A stretch of DNA of 64,000 bases from Agriotes lineatus (taxonomy: Eukaryota; Arthropoda; Insecta; Coleoptera; Elateridae), in assembly GCA_940337035.1 (NCBI GenBank), contig CALNHX010005793.1, positions 36,671 to 100,670 on the forward strand. Direction: 5' to 3'. The position numbers and the translations under genes were made by a program. The notes under the pieces are model-generated. The model saw only the letters and a program-made list of their open reading frames with translations. It did no database searches and was not told the origin of the DNA. Positions within the stretch are counted from its first letter, which is position 1, and the number at the start of each line of letters is the position of its first letter. Below, piece by piece: positions 44,699 through 56,531 of this stretch.

Positions 44699-46350
44699 CA
44701 GGGCTGTAGAGTCGGAGTCAGAGTCGGGAGTCAGAGTCGGGAGTCGGAGTCGAGGAGTCGGAACTTTTAGGGTGGAGTCGGAGTCGAAGTCCGTATAAAT
44801 TACCCGACTCCGACTCCCACTTATCAAAATTTTTTTTTATAAAAGCACCAAAAGCTAACAAACTATTTGAACGACTGTAGTACTGACTATTTGAAGGGTT
44901 AATAAAAATCGAGTTTTCTTTATTTATGTTAGTTTATGAAAATGCACGTGCACTACTATAATAAATATGTTAATTCATCCACGAGTGTGCAGAGTATGTT
45001 CTAGAATCAGTGTGATCAACGCTTGTAAATTTAAATTTTCTACCAAACTATTTTAAAAATGCCGACTTTGTCCTTTTACAGCGTAGTAGACGGTTTTTCT
45101 ATATCTTACCAATAACTGTTTTATGTGATTAACAAAAAAACAAGTATAGTACGTATTAATACTAAGTATTATTAGTATTACGTCTAATTTATAACTTTTA
45201 TAGTGAACCTTATTTTTATGTTTTAACTGTTTCAAGATGTATTTTAAAAGTTAAAACAGTTTCAGCATCTTGCTATATTGTTACTGTTCATGGTGTTTTT
45301 GTTTAATTTGCAATATTTGCAGGGCACTTCTTTTGTGTATTTTTGTTGATTTGACAAAATATAAAAAAATAGTGAGTCACCCGAACTACGTTTCGGTTCG
45401 CAAAATTGAGAGAGATTCATCAATATAAATTTAAAAAAAAAAAAGGATGCATCGGCGGGATCGAACCCGGGGCCACCCGCGTGATAGGCCAGCACCCTAC
45501 CCCACGACCACCTCTCTTGTTTGAATAATGCGCGCACCCGAGCTAATAGAGCACGGCGTAAGGCGCTCCGCCCTGCTGCCTAGAGGTGTTAATTAAATTA
45601 AAACTTGTTCGCACTTTTTTTGAAAATAAAAACCGGCCTACGATCTAAATCTAAAAATTAGCAAACTTTTAAGCCATCGTACAACTTAATCGGTCCAGTA
45701 TCTTCGGAGGAGATAGCGAACAAACATAGACGCAAACATGAAAACACGCAAACACGCATACAAAGAGAGCACCGATTTTATGTTATAGATATTATTTAAA
45801 TCAATGATTTTGATAATTAAATTACTCCATTAAATTAATTATTTTAATCAAATAATTTAAATCTGCTCAACCCTGCTCAGACCTCAGACTATTTGAATTT
45901 CCTATGACTCAGTAAACTTGTATTATGTAGGCAGGTAGTAAATAATCCCTTAAGAAAATAATCTACTACGGAATGTAGTTAGTACTGTTATAACAATGGC
46001 ATTTGCACCTTTATGAAATTTTGCCATGAAATGTATTCTTCTTAAAGTAAATTTTATCCTTTTCCTCATTTACGTTAGTAAACCTCTCTGTGTATTTGTA
46101 TGTAAAATCAGTACGTTGTTGGAAACAGTGAATGCAATATTTGTAAATATGAAATTTATTATAATCAACCACATTCCGCAAAACTTTTGAAATTCGTTAT
46201 GAGCCGGTAAAGTTTATCTGGTAGATTAAAAGGAATGGGGGGGTATCAATATTCTAGTACTGTCAGAGTCGGAGTCGGAGTCGGATTCAAACTACTAAAA
46301 TATCAGGAGTCGGAGTCGGATTTTTTGTTACCACCGACTCCACAGCCCTG
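44699..46350 (+). mobile_element. hAT non-autonomous element, copy 2
   Basis: Begins CAGGGCTGTAGAGTCGGAG and ends CCGACTCCACAGCCCTG, with a perfect 8-bp duplication GTAATAAC on each side (44691-44698 and 46351-46358). An 8-bp duplication with CAGGG ends is hAT. Both ends carry GGAGTC/GAGTCG repeats. No transposase frame. It carries a 420-bp insertion (45369-45788). Confidence 0.92.
45369..45788 (-). mobile_element. Insertion with tRNA-Asp-like head inside the hAT copy
   Basis: Compared with hAT copy 1 this stretch is extra. On the minus strand it holds a tRNA-like part: A box-like TCGTGGGGTAGGGTGCTGG and a perfect B box GGTTCGATCCC (complement of 45457-45467). The anticodon region GCCTATCACGCGGG resembles tRNA-Asp with GTC changed to ATC. 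A T-run that would stop Pol III follows. It is probably a SINE or tRNA-derived insertion; the exact ends are uncertain. Confidence 0.55.
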
Positions 46351-46359
46351 GTAATAACA

Positions 46360-47350
46360 ATAGAAAAAGTAGCAAGCGTCATTAAAATCCTAAAGAATGG
46401 TAAACGAGCCGGAAAAGACAATATTGCCGCAGATTGCTAAAACTAGAAGGAGAATAAGTAACAGCATGTCTAACGAAAATTATGCAAATAGCTTGGAACA
46501 GACATGAAATTCCAAAACAATGGAAACAAAATTATAATGCCACTTTATACAAAAGGAATCACAAATGACTGCGAAAACTATAGAGCAATTTGCCTTTCAT
46601 TCGTAACACTAAAACTATATACCAAAACACGTGAAAAGAAACTAAGAAAAAAAAATCAGAGGGGTATTAAAAGAACAAACGGCTTTCAGATTTAGCAGGA
46701 GAACACAAGACCATATTTTCACAATAAGAACAACAATTGAAAAAATCTAGAAAAGGGCAAAAAACTAAGTATAGCGTTTGACATACAAGCTGCTTTCGAT
46801 AACAAGAAAACAATTACAGAAAACGTTAGGAAAACTCAGAGTACGCTCTAAGCTAGTTGGCATTTAAGAGCCTGTATAATAACGTACAGGGGTATGTAAG
46901 AACAAACTGTGTAACTTCGGATAGTTTCCACATAAAGAAAAGAGGAGAAAAGACATTGCCTAAGTCCATTACTGTTTATTCTAGCTATGAATGAGGTAAT
47001 GGAAAGATGTAACCAAAGGACAGCTAAAACGAAAGTAGGGAATAGACAATTACAACCGGTCTATATCCAACAACTGTTATAATTATGCAGATGACATAAT
47101 ATTAATAACAAGAACTGAGAGGAAGCTACAAGAAGCTATAAATATTTGGAAAGAGGAACTAGATAGGTTTAATTTAAAAATTAAAGTAATGTAGATAAGT
47201 AAAGCAATTACACCAATGGGAAACCTATAAGTATAAACAATAAAAATTTTGAAGAAGTAGACACTTATAAATATTTAGGAACAATTATAACAAAAGACGG
47301 AAAGATAAACAAAGAATTAATAAAGCGAACCAAATATAAATATTATACAA
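46360..47350 (+). pseudogene. LINE-C RT remains
   Basis: The blocks L-K-N-G-K-R-A-G-K-D-N, N-D-C-E-N-Y-R-A-I (about 46570), Y-A-D-D-I-I-L (about 47090) and Y-K-Y-L-G-T-I-I (about 47270) are in the order of RT domains 1-7. The frame is broken many times, for example by TAG/TAA near 46750-46880 and 47190. Confidence 0.75.
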
Positions 47351-48100
47351 TAAACAACATGATATGTTTTATCCGAGGGGTATTCCACGGAGGAATTTTG
47401 GTGTTCAAGCTCCAGGAATTAGTAGGAAATTAAAGGAATTAGAGGAATTAGAAGAATTAATTGAGGAATTAGGGGAATTAATTAAGGAATTAGGGGAATT
47501 ACTTGAGGAATTAGGGCAACTATCAGGAATTACAACGCAGGGAGCGCAACTGTTGAGCAGGTCACTTTGAGATAGAATTGGATGAGAGATAAAGCAAAAA
47601 AAAATGGAATCACAATTGCAGGATCTTCCACAGAGAGGGATACTCGCCTTTTAAGAGGTATGAGATCGAATACTGATCTAATAGCTCAATTGCCATCAGA
47701 ACCGAAAGATAAGAATACAACAAACCAAAAAGTCAAATAGTTACACCATTTGATTGCAGTTCCAGATTGGGAGTGGTACCAATGTAGTATTGACCAAAAT
47801 CAAGAATGCTACGTAGAGGACACTACACACATTTAACATAAATGCGCACCCTTGTCCAGGAATTGCTACCGTTGCATTGGGCTAAACGTGCATGCCTTGA
47901 TTAAACTTATATATTGAATCTCAAAAGTGGTGAACTAAAACCAAATATGTTTAGCCCTGTGATTTTTGGAATTGAAAAACATGTGAGTCTGTATTTAGGG
48001 CTGCCAGGTCAATCAATGACCTCCATGTATTCCACAGTAATGAATTTTAGTATAAAGGACATGCTGGACAAAATTGATAGAATAAAAACAATAAAGGTTA

Positions 48101-48270
48101 CCAAGGCTGCTTATTTAACTAATACATACAACTGTACGTGCATAATTTATGCGGGCATTACTGCTTCATTGCCAAGGCCGCTTATTAAACTAATTAATTC
48201 AACTGTACATGCATTACTTATGCGTTTATTTATTGTTACATTGCCGTTTTCCGAGGCCGCTTATTAAAAA
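48101..48270. repeat. Imperfect tandem repeat, about 75 bp
   Basis: AAGGC[T/C]GCTTATT begins at 48102 and 48174, with a third start at about 48253. Each is followed by a related ACTGTACRTGCATAATTTATGCG-like block. Confidence 0.5.
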
Positions 48271-48353
48271 CTAAATAATTTAGCAGTGTGCTAGCTAGGT
48301 AGTATAGTCTATTTGAATTAAGGCGTCCCCCAGCTGGGCTATATAGTTAGTCC

Positions 48354-48638
48354 ATGTCGGATACAGTTAAGTTACACTTTTTTGTGTTCTTAATGAAACT
48401 AATGCAATCCCAAGTGCCAAAGTATTTAACAGAAAAGCTTGTGTTTAGGGAGGCTATTCACAATCGCGATCTCAGAAATCTAAATCGACTCACTATGATT
48501 CAGCATAAGTCTGCGTTATTTCGAAGAAGTTTTAGTTACAATGCTGTATCTCTTTATAATTCACTGGATCTTAAATTCAAAAGTGGTGGTTTACGTTCAT
48601 TACGTCTCAGATATAAAGAGTATCTTTTAATAAATTAG
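48354..48638 (+). pseudogene. LINE C-terminal fragment, CR1/L2/Jockey-like
   Basis: The frame has H-N-R-D-L-R-N-L-N-R-L, H-K-S-A-L-F-R-R-S-F and Y-N-A-V-S-L-Y-N-S-L, the usual last part of RT proteins of CR1/L2-type LINEs. An ATT microsatellite follows at about 48875-48912, a typical 3' tail for that group. The 5' part is absent. Confidence 0.65.
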
Positions 48639-48874
48639 GTTTTCTTAATTTTAGTATTAGTATTTGTTTTGTTCTTTCTACGATTTTGTTTGTTATTTCT
48701 ACGATTTTGTTTGTTATTTTATTGTGCTCATGTGTAGCACGACTACGGTGCAGAAATAGTTAAGTGGAAGAATGACCTCTGGTTAAACTTCGCTGTTTCT
48801 GCTTCGTGTTGTGTATACGATATATATGTACTTTTTTTTCATATATGTGTATATACACGAAAAGTAATAAAGAC

Positions 48875-48912
48875 GTTTATTATTATTATTATTATTATTA
48901 TATTATTATTAC
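48875..48912 (+). repeat. (ATT)n microsatellite
   Basis: Repeated ATT units, probably the 3' tail of the LINE fragment before it. Confidence 0.8.
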
Positions 48913-49423
48913 TGTATTTACTTTTGTGTATAATTGATTTACATGTGTGAGACCAATAGAACAGTATATCGAAAGAGGTCTTATGATTTCCGAAAAGGTC
49001 TGTGCATGCCTACTTTCAGTTACTGTGGAAAGATAAATGTACGGCGAAACCTGAGTGTTTAAGCGTTGCAGGTAGGTTGGAGATGCTTGCCGCTGTAGTG
49101 TCGTGCATTTGTTTCCCGCCCCGTTTGGCCTTCAAGGTTTAATTAAGCGTGAGTTTCGCCGATTGAAACTTGTGGCGCCCATTTCTTTTGCAACACCCTG
49201 TATGTATACAGTTACGCTTGCCCTGTGGTGTACCGTCTCTAGGACCACGCCCATCTCACTGAGCGTATCAGGCCGTGGCCTTTAACCCTATTTGGTGAGA
49301 TTTCCAGGGTAAGTGTTGACGTCTCCCGAACTTGACTAAGCATTTGGCACTCCCACACTCGCGAGTGTTGTTAAAACAGTTTGATACTGTAACAAGCGAT
49401 AGAAAAAGAATCAAACAGGAGAC

Positions 49424-49828
49424 AGTGACTCGACTTCAAACTTTGATTCAGAAGAAGATAGAATGATGGCATTCGACGATTCCGATTCGGTTGATGATTT
49501 GGAAGAGTTTTTGCAGCTCGAATCTGAAGAAGTCTCAGGCTAAACAGGACTCGAAATTAATTTAGGTAACTATTACGCAGTTTTCTATGACCAATCATGG
49601 TTCATTGGTCGAATAATTGAAGATTGTGGAGACCTGCACTACAAAATAAAGTTTTTAAAAGCCCAGCTCGACACTTTTATTTGGCCTGGAAAAGAAGACG
49701 TTGATAATATTCATAAAAATTTAATCTTCTACTATCCTATTAATATGATTGGTAGCGGGCCATTTCAATTAAAACGGTTGGACCACCTCAATATTAACCA
49801 TAAATATAAGGTCTTTAAAGATCAATAA
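49424..49828 (+). pseudogene. Unrecognised acidic/aromatic protein remnant
   Basis: A frame starts with an acidic Ser/Asp/Glu stretch (D-S-E-E-D and D-D-L-E-E-F), has an in-frame TAA near 49541, and continues with Y-Y-A-V-F-Y-D-Q-S-W-F-I-G-R-I, F-L-K and F-I-W-P-G-K-E-D-V to TAA 49828. Similar W-F-I-G-R-I plus F-x-W-P endings are known to me from multicopy proteins in insect genomes. The function is not known and the frame is broken. Confidence 0.4.
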
Positions 49829-50859
49829 AGCTATATGTTAATGTTTTTGTTTTTATATAAACGTGAACTACATTCTTATGTTGTTTTATATTAATAGAAT
49901 GTCTATTTTTCATTATTACAAAAATGTCCACAACTTCTACTTATTTTCAAGACCGCATAATTTAACATAGAAGAGCTTTCTCGGGAATTGCGGTCAAGAT
50001 TTCGAAAAAAATTGGTCGAAATCTATGTGGTCGAGGTTTTGACAATTTTATTTCGTCATTTAAGCAAAGTCTAAAAGACTTTTATTTGTTAAGCGAAGGC
50101 TAGTCATTGTTAGACGTTGTTGGTGTATAGTGGTTGTTATTAGCAAGTTGCTAAATAAAGAATTACTTACTTACTTACTCTAGGACCATTTGCATAAACA
50201 ACCAAGACATTATTAAAGAAAAATATGGGGTTATAAACATAATGACTAATTGTACATTTGAATAAAAAAGCATCATGCTTGTGATTATATGACTGGTGTT
50301 TACCATTATTATTAATGATGCCATATTTAGCCTGTATGTATACACTTAACAATGTTTGGTTTGTTTATCTTCAAAATCCCGAGGATGACAAAACAAAATT
50401 GTCTAACTTCAACCACATTGAAATTTTATTTTTTTGAAATCCTGATCGCAATTTCTAATATACATCTTCTGGGACTAATTATGTTGCTTATAATTTTGTA
50501 ACTTAATTGAAGAGCAGATAGTAATATTGTCACTTTGGTATTATTATTTTAGAATAGGTAGTAAGTATTACACTATGGGTGCTACCTAGTTATTTGTGGA
50601 GAATTAGAGGAATTACTAAGGAATTAGTAGGAAATTAGAAAATTACTAGAGAATTAGGGGCATTAGTAGGGAATTAGGGGAATTACTAGAGAATTACTTT
50701 GGAATTAGAGGAATTACTAACTATCTTGGGAATTAGTGTACATAATATTTTTTCACGGAATACCCCTCGGTTTTATCAGACCTTTTCCACTGTCTCGAAT
50801 CCGATAAAACATATCATAATAGACCATTGTCAAAACATGACATCATTCAGAGAATAAAC

Positions 50860-51293
50860 AACATGTTAGTAGACTAAAGAAAGATGAGTAAAAGGACAAA
50901 ATGTGAATTTATAAAACGGTGTACTTACCAACCTTAACTTACGGAGCATAGACTTGAACCATGACCGACAAACATAAATCCGCAGTAACAGCAGCCGAGA
51001 TGGAATACTTACGAAAGGTTACAGCAAATACAAAAAGAGGTAGAACACCAAATGAAATAATCAGAGACAAATTAAAACAGAAGCCAGTAGTATCAATGAT
51101 AGAGAAGCAACAGCTGAAATGGATTGGCCACATATGGAGGATAGACCAAGATAAGCTACCCAGAGTAGTACTGGAGATAGGAGTCGAGGGGTGCAGAACA
51201 AGGGGTAGGCCGAGGATGAAATGGGAGAGTGAAGGCCATAGTGGAAAGATAATGCCAGAAGCAAAAAGGATAGCACACGACCGTAAAGAGTAA
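50860..51293 (+). pseudogene. LINE-C C-terminal domain
   Basis: P-T-L-T-Y-G-A (about 50932-50950), then 50961-51293 with W-I-G-H-I-W-R-I, G-C-R-T-R-G-R-P-R. These are the typical G-H-x-x-R-x and G-R-P C-terminal motifs of this LINE group. A stop separates the two parts. The element ends near 51340. Confidence 0.75.
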
Positions 51294-51340
51294 AAACCTG
51301 ACGCCCTAGGGGCAAGAAGGGATGGACAAAAAGAAGTAAG

Positions 51341-52460
51341 CAAGGTAATAGTTTTATTGAGCATCTCAGTAAAACGCGAGTGTGACAAGTGAGGAGGACG
51401 AGAAAACTGAATGTAGCACCTGGGAGAGCATTAAGTGCTACTGGTTTTAATATAGACCCTGACAGTTCACAGCATTCTACTTGGAATACAGCATCTCCAA
51501 CTAAAAAACAAGTATCCAGTCGTCGTCATTCATCAAAGAGCAGTGCTGATGAAACTGCAGCGCAATACCAAAAGAATGACATCAGTTCATATGACGAAGA
51601 ATTTCCTCATGAAGACCAACATTCTGACGAGTAAGTAGTTAACCGAGACGCGTAGCGTCGAGGTCAACTTTTTCTCGAGACAGGAATGAAACTTTTCACC
51701 GTGGTATGTATACTATTTTATTCGCAACCACTTTATTCTAAACAATTGGAAAAATTATTATATTATGATACGACAGGTTATGACGCGCATGAATGGATGA
51801 ACGAGATTCCCAGTGTCCCTACATACACAGCGGTCGGGAATGGATGAACGAGATTCCCAGTGTCCCTACCTATACAGCGGTCGGGAATGGATTCATTTCC
51901 AACCAGCAATCACTTTTCCGACCGGTTGGAAAGTTACAAGTTGGGAATAGCTCATTTTCCAACTTTTTAAAAGTCAGTAATGATCTTATTACATATATGG
52001 TTGCGAATAAAAAATATTATATGATAACAGTGAAATTATTATGGGCATTAATAAATCAGAGCAACGAGGAAAACGAGCATTATTTAGACATTCCAGATAT
52101 AAACCGATTCTTAGACTAACTTTACCATTTAGTTACTATCTTAGTATAGTGCCAAACAGGTATTAATTTATGGTTCTGATAATGTTTATTATGTTTTTGT
52201 TTTGTATACCTATCTTTTTTGTAGAATAAAAGTTCAGTAACAAATTTTCATTGTTTCACAATAACATTTCCTTTTATTATACACCCATTTTAAAACCTTT
52301 TTAAACTCTTGGACAATTCTGTCTTAATGTTTTAGCTCTCCAGTGGATATTAAGGGGCTCCTTTGGGACAACATTGCAATTCAACAGAATTTTCCTTGAA
52401 AAATACGAGTGTCACAAAGTAACCAGGACCCCTGAGGTTACATTGTGACGCTTTATTAAT
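51341..52460. other. Between two LINEs: unidentified frames, duplication, poly(A) signal
   Basis: An open frame 51389-51634 (Ser/Thr/Asp-rich) lacks an ATG and ends beside a GTAAGT donor-like site at 51631. A second frame, 51793-52119, starts in a duplication and ends T-A-A, followed by AATAAA near 52225. The two do not join in frame through the acceptor CGACAG (51776). It could be a decayed host gene end; I cannot identify it. Confidence 0.35.
51791..51884 (+). repeat. 47-bp tandem duplication
   Basis: Two units starting GAATGGATGAACGAGATTCC (51791 and 51838) with two or so differences; a third partial start follows. Confidence 0.8.
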
Positions 52461-52580
52461 TAAACATTTTTTTCTATAAAAAATCGATAAAAAAATGGAT
52501 GAAACAAACACAAACAGCAATCAAACAAACTGAAAAAACTGGAGGAAATCATAAAGCAACAGGAAACAAGAATTGAAATA

Positions 52581-53006
52581 TTGGAAAACAAAACTAGAAG
52601 GAGGAATTTAATCATTTTCAGAATTGTAGAAGAAGATAAAGAAGCCACAGAAAAAATAAAGGAAAAATTTATGAAAGTAGCAGAAAAAATCGAAGTAACC
52701 ATACAAGATTGTGAAATAGACTATATACACAGAATAGGTACGCGCAAAGTTAACGAAAATAAACCAATCAAAGTAGGTCCAACAACAAAATTTAAGAAAA
52801 TAGAAATATTGAAAAAATTAAACAGATTGAAGAGAACAGACATGTGGATAAAAGAAGATATGGATAAAAAAACAAGAGAAACCAGAAAGAAATTAATACC
52901 CCACATGAAAGAAGCTAGGAAAAAAGAGCAAGAGCAATATTATAAAGGACAAGCTAATAATAAATGGAGAGGAATGGAAGGCGGAATAATTAGAAGAACA
53001 AAGTAA
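52581..53006 (+). CDS. LINE-D ORF1-type nucleic-acid-binding protein (141 codons)
   Basis: The frame starts with R-R-R-N-L-I-I-F-R-I, followed by I-D-Y-I-H-R-I-G and M-W-I-K-E-D-M-D-K-K-T-R-E. These are the R-R-N-N-I-V-I-x-G and K-E-D-L-T-x-x-x-R-E-type motifs of LINE ORF1 chaperone domains. It is very Lys-rich. The downstream frame 53006-53251 is a basic tail starting where this one stops. The upstream coiled coil is in another frame. Confidence 0.55.
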   Translation: MENKTRRRNLIIFRIVEEDKEATEKIKEKFMKVAEKIEVTIQDCEIDYIHRIGTRKVNENKPIKVGPTTKFKKIEILKKLNRLKRTDMWIKEDMDKKTRETRKKLIPHMKEARKKEQEQYYKGQANNKWRGMEGGIIRRTK

Positions 53007-53397
53007 TGGAGAGGAGGAAAATGATTACACAAAGAATACAGAAGAAAATAAGAAGAAAAAAAAGAGAGAGATCTACTGATGAAGAGGGTGAAAACTCCCC
53101 TAGAGGGATATCACAGAAAGGAACGTTAACAAAAAAGAACAAATACTGGACACAGACCCTACAGAGTAAGATGAAAAAAGGAAAGAAAGACAAAAGGAAA
53201 CATAAACGACAGGACATCGATAGAAGAGGATGCTCTAAATGTGACCTTTAGAAGCAGTACAAACACAGGACATCACCAACTAGCAGAAGCACAAAACCGA
53301 AATAAAACAAAGATGATGGAATGCAATGGAATAAGACAAATAGAAAAGGTAAATAAACAGACAAGATTAAATAAGAAAGCTAACAAGGAGAAAGGAA

Positions 53398-54288
53398 ATG
53401 GCACCGAACGCTGAAGTGGATCAAAAAATGAAGATAATCGTAAAAGAAAGAGAAAACGGAAAAACAGGAAACAACAAAAATCAACACAAAATCGCAACAT
53501 GGAATATACAAACACTACTGGAAATTGGGAAAATTAATATGATGGCAGAAGAACTAGAAAAATATAAGATTAATATTGCTGCACTTCAGGAAATCAGATG
53601 GGCAGGGACAGGAAAAATAAGGAACAACAAATTTAGCATTTTTTACAGTGCAGAAGAGAAACAAGGACAGGGCGGAGTGGGCTTCTATGTAGCGCACAGG
53701 TTTAGGGACGGAGTACTACTGTTTAAATTCATAAATGGCAGAATAGTAAACAATAAAAATTAAAGAAAAACAGACGAATAAGACACATTTTACGAACAGA
53801 TACAAAGAACAGCCCATGACGAAACAAGTGATAATGACCACAGATCATGTACTTTTGCGTTGTCAATGAACTTATTTGTAGTTACAACAAAATATCAACA
53901 TCCAAAACATCATAAAGTCACCTGGAAACACCCAAACGCCAGAACTGAAAATCAGATTGACCATATCTTAGTAGCCAAAAAATATATGAAAATATGCAAA
54001 AACGTATCGCAGAGCAAATGCAGACTCGGACCATTACATAGTAAAATTATGACAATGATAGAAAAAAAAATAAAGAGGGGATTGAGCAAACTAGAGATAA
54101 AGAAAAAATGGGCAATAGAGAAATTACAGATAGAAGACATTAAAAACCAATACAGCAAAGCCATATCGTGGCTGGGAAAAAACATACAACAAGAGGATAA
54201 TATCGACACGTACTGGGAAAAAATGAAACTGACTAGTCTAGAGGCTGCAGAAGCAATATTAAAGCAAAGGAAAACAGAAAATATTTAA
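53398..54288 (+). pseudogene. LINE-D endonuclease
   Basis: 53398-53763 has A-T-W-N-I-Q-T-L-L-E and L-Q-E-I-R-W, the first endonuclease strands. After a break and a deletion, 53860-54288 has N-A-R-T-E-N-Q-I-D-H-I-L-V near 53940. The G-D-x-N-A strand is missing. Confidence 0.75.
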
Positions 54289-54850
54289 GGGCTGGTATGA
54301 TACAGAATGTAAAATGACGACAGAATTAAAAAATAAAGCAAGATTAGAATGGCTGCAAACAAATGCTGAACAAAAATACACAGAACGAAAGAACATTGCA
54401 AAAAATCTCTTTAAAAGAAAAAAGAACGGTTTGTGAAATCACAGAGGCTGAAATGGTTTGGGGACGTCATGTGGGGCGAAGACGTAAAAACAAGCAAAAG
54501 AGTGACACAATGGAAGCCTACGGAAAAAAAATACAGAGAGAGACCGAAGACTACTCAGCCAGACAACATATTAGAGGATCTACAGTGTTGGAAATAACGA
54601 ATTGGAGAAGAAAGTGTAGTGAAAGAAAGACTTAGAAGAAAATAGTGCAGACTGCCAAAACAGATAGGACGCTATAATAAACAGCTGAGTGCAGTTAAAA
54701 ATTAAAGTGCGGAAATAGTGTGATGATATAGAAGAAGCACAATTAAATTATCCCCACTTATAATATGTATGTACATATTATATAGTTAGAGTGTAAACAT
54801 CCTTTACGAATGAGGCCATAACCCTCTCAGGGTTGAATAGCCTATATATA

Positions 54851-55767
54851 CAGTGTGGTCCATTTAGTGTGCAACAAATGGAAAATTTTTTTATTAGTTG
54901 TAAAACCAAAATTTAAATACCGCCAAAAGTTAGTGCATGTTCGAGAACCATATCAAATTCCCTTAGAATGGCTTCACGTCAAACAGCATACAGGGCAGGA
55001 CAAAAAATATGAAATTCGTTCAAGAATAAAGTTACCTTATTTAAAATAATATGGCAAAATTTTATTGAAAAAAGATGTTTAGAATCAAAAGCTATGCTCA
55101 AATACAAAGTCGGGGCCTCCTATTCGAATTTTTATAATTTTTTGGAAATTTTTGTATTAGCCCCGTATTATACATATTTTTATTATTCTGATTTTATATG
55201 TATTTAAAGTAGCTAAAACCACATCACTTTTAATTAACTTTTAACAACTTGAAGAATATTTGAAAAATTTACTTGGATTTATATTTTTTTAGGTAACCGT
55301 CCACTTCATGTTTGTTGCAAGGATATTTAACAGAACTTTGGAATTTCGCCAATATTCTTTTTAACAAGACAAATGCTTTACTGATAATAATGTACATATA
55401 AAAAACTTACAATTACAACCTACAATTTTATTTCACAGTCTTATGAAAATACGGAGCTAATACAAAAATTTCCAAAAAAATAATAAAAATTCGAATAGGA
55501 GGCCCTGACTTTGTATTTGAGCATAACTTTTGATTCTAAACAACTTCGCTCGATAAAATTTTGCCATATTTTTTGAAATAAGGTAACTTTATTCTTGAAC
55601 GAATTTCATATTTTTTGTCCTGCCCTGTATGCTGTTTGACTTGGAGCCATTTTAAATGCATCTGATATGGTTATCGAACATGCACTAACTAGTGGCGGTA
55701 TTTACATTTTGGTTGTACAACTAATAAAGAAATGTTCCATTTGTTGCACACTTAATGGACCACACTG
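54851..55767. mobile_element. Foldback MITE with 317-bp arms
   Basis: Arms 54851-55167 and 55451-55767 are inverted copies with about 10% differences. The ends are CAGTGTGGTCC and GGACCACACTG, and TATA lies on both sides. CAGTG ends and a TA duplication suggest a Tc1/mariner relative. Frames inside are read from the arms and carry no known motif. Confidence 0.85.
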
Positions 55768-56531
55768 TATACACAAAAATTACCAGGTTATTTTAACTCC
55801 TCCTTTACATATTAAATGCGTAACAAATGCAACTCCAGATGTTACGTGTGCATCAGCCCTGAGCGTAATGCTCAATTCTTAGAAATAAAGAAGCATTCAG
55901 TTTTGTTTATTTACGTCGACTTTCACATGTGAAACCAATGGATACTCTCGCTGAACTTTCAGGTACTCTAATGACGCGCTTAGGCTTTAGAACAAACGAG
56001 TACTAGGTAAGTAACAAAAGTTGACATCACTGACACACACGTACATAGGGACTTCCCCCAAGTGTGAAAGCGTGATGATATGCATACATAATAAACTACT
56101 AACTGTAAACTTTGGGTAGATGTCATTTTTAGCGGTCAGCCCCGGACCCCACGCAGTATTGCAGCAATAATGTGTTTATTCCTCAGTTCAGCTTTAGTAG
56201 TGATTCTATAGGGAGTTTGTACGTGAATTTTCGTGTAAAAGTAAAATATTTTATTTTGTGCAACTTAAGTTGAAAATTATATATTTTATACATATTTTGT
56301 GAAGTATTGCAATGGTTTTGAGCCCTACACCCCAAACTCTGCAAGCATTACCATATTAAATGGACTTTTCACATAAGCTCAGAGTGGGAGATTTTATTTG
56401 ACTGCAAAGCTAAGTATTAAATTTGCTAAAAATGATCATATTTGCAATGAGATGCTATTAATTCACAAAATAATTAATGAAAGAATGAAATAAGAATAGC
56501 TCAAGTCTCATGGGGATCTTAGTTAAATATT
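55768..56531. other. No recognised feature
   Basis: Non-coding sequence. I see no tRNA, long frame or inverted repeat. Confidence 0.4.

Larger units (their letters stand above)
47377..50775. mobile_element. CCGAGGGG-ended element with GGAATTA arrays
   Basis: About 3.4 kb. Inverted ends CCGAGGGGTATTCC are 14 bp and perfect. Sub-terminal GGAATTA/GAATTAGG runs occupy 47405-47530 and 50600-50735. The duplication TTTTAT (6 bp) is possible. The interior contains LINE 3' sequence (47900-48912) and a decayed frame (49424-49828). No transposase was recognised, so the class is open. Confidence 0.6.
47364..50852. mobile_element. Composite insertion in LINE-C
   Basis: A 13-bp AATAAACAACATG occurs on both sides (about 47351-47363 and 50853-50865), as a target duplication would. 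Just inside are inverted ATGATATGTTTTATC and GATAAAACATATCAT. A second layer begins with CCGAGGGGTATTCC (47377) and ends with GGAATACCCCTCGG (50775), flanked by TTTTAT on both sides. The CCGAGGGG element was thus inserted into a small hairpin element that was itself in the LINE. Confidence 0.65.
43380..51340 (+). mobile_element. LINE-C, split by a hAT and a composite element
   Basis: Fragments in order: basic ORF1-type remains 43380-43730, endonuclease 43740-44430, linker 44481-44690, hAT insertion 44699-46350, RT 46360-47350 (N-Y-A-D-D-I-I-L near 47090), composite insertion 47364-50852, and RT C-terminal domain 50860-51293. It is heavily decayed, with many stops. The insertions lie between adjacent LINE motifs, so they came after the LINE. 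Confidence 0.8.
52470..54720 (+). mobile_element. LINE-D, internally deleted
   Basis: ORF1-type part 52581-53250, endonuclease 53398-54140 with a deletion near 53765-53830, linker 54140-54640, then a C-terminal tail C-R-L-P-K-Q-I-G-R-Y-N-K-Q-L. The RT palm is missing, which implies an internal deletion from the linker to the C-terminal tail. Confidence 0.75.

Noticed and set aside
44579..44827. Antisense frame over GGAGTC repeats
   Set aside because: Produced by the simple repeats at the hAT end.
45444..45515. Functional tRNA-Asp gene
   Set aside because: Anticodon altered and the acceptor arms do not close; it lies in a mobile insertion.
51389..51634. Real protein-coding exon
   Set aside because: No ATG, a stop just upstream, no family, and no in-frame join to the next frame.
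55667..55882. Frame in the right arm of the foldback MITE
   Set aside because: Reads from the inverted repeat into flanking DNA; no protein features.
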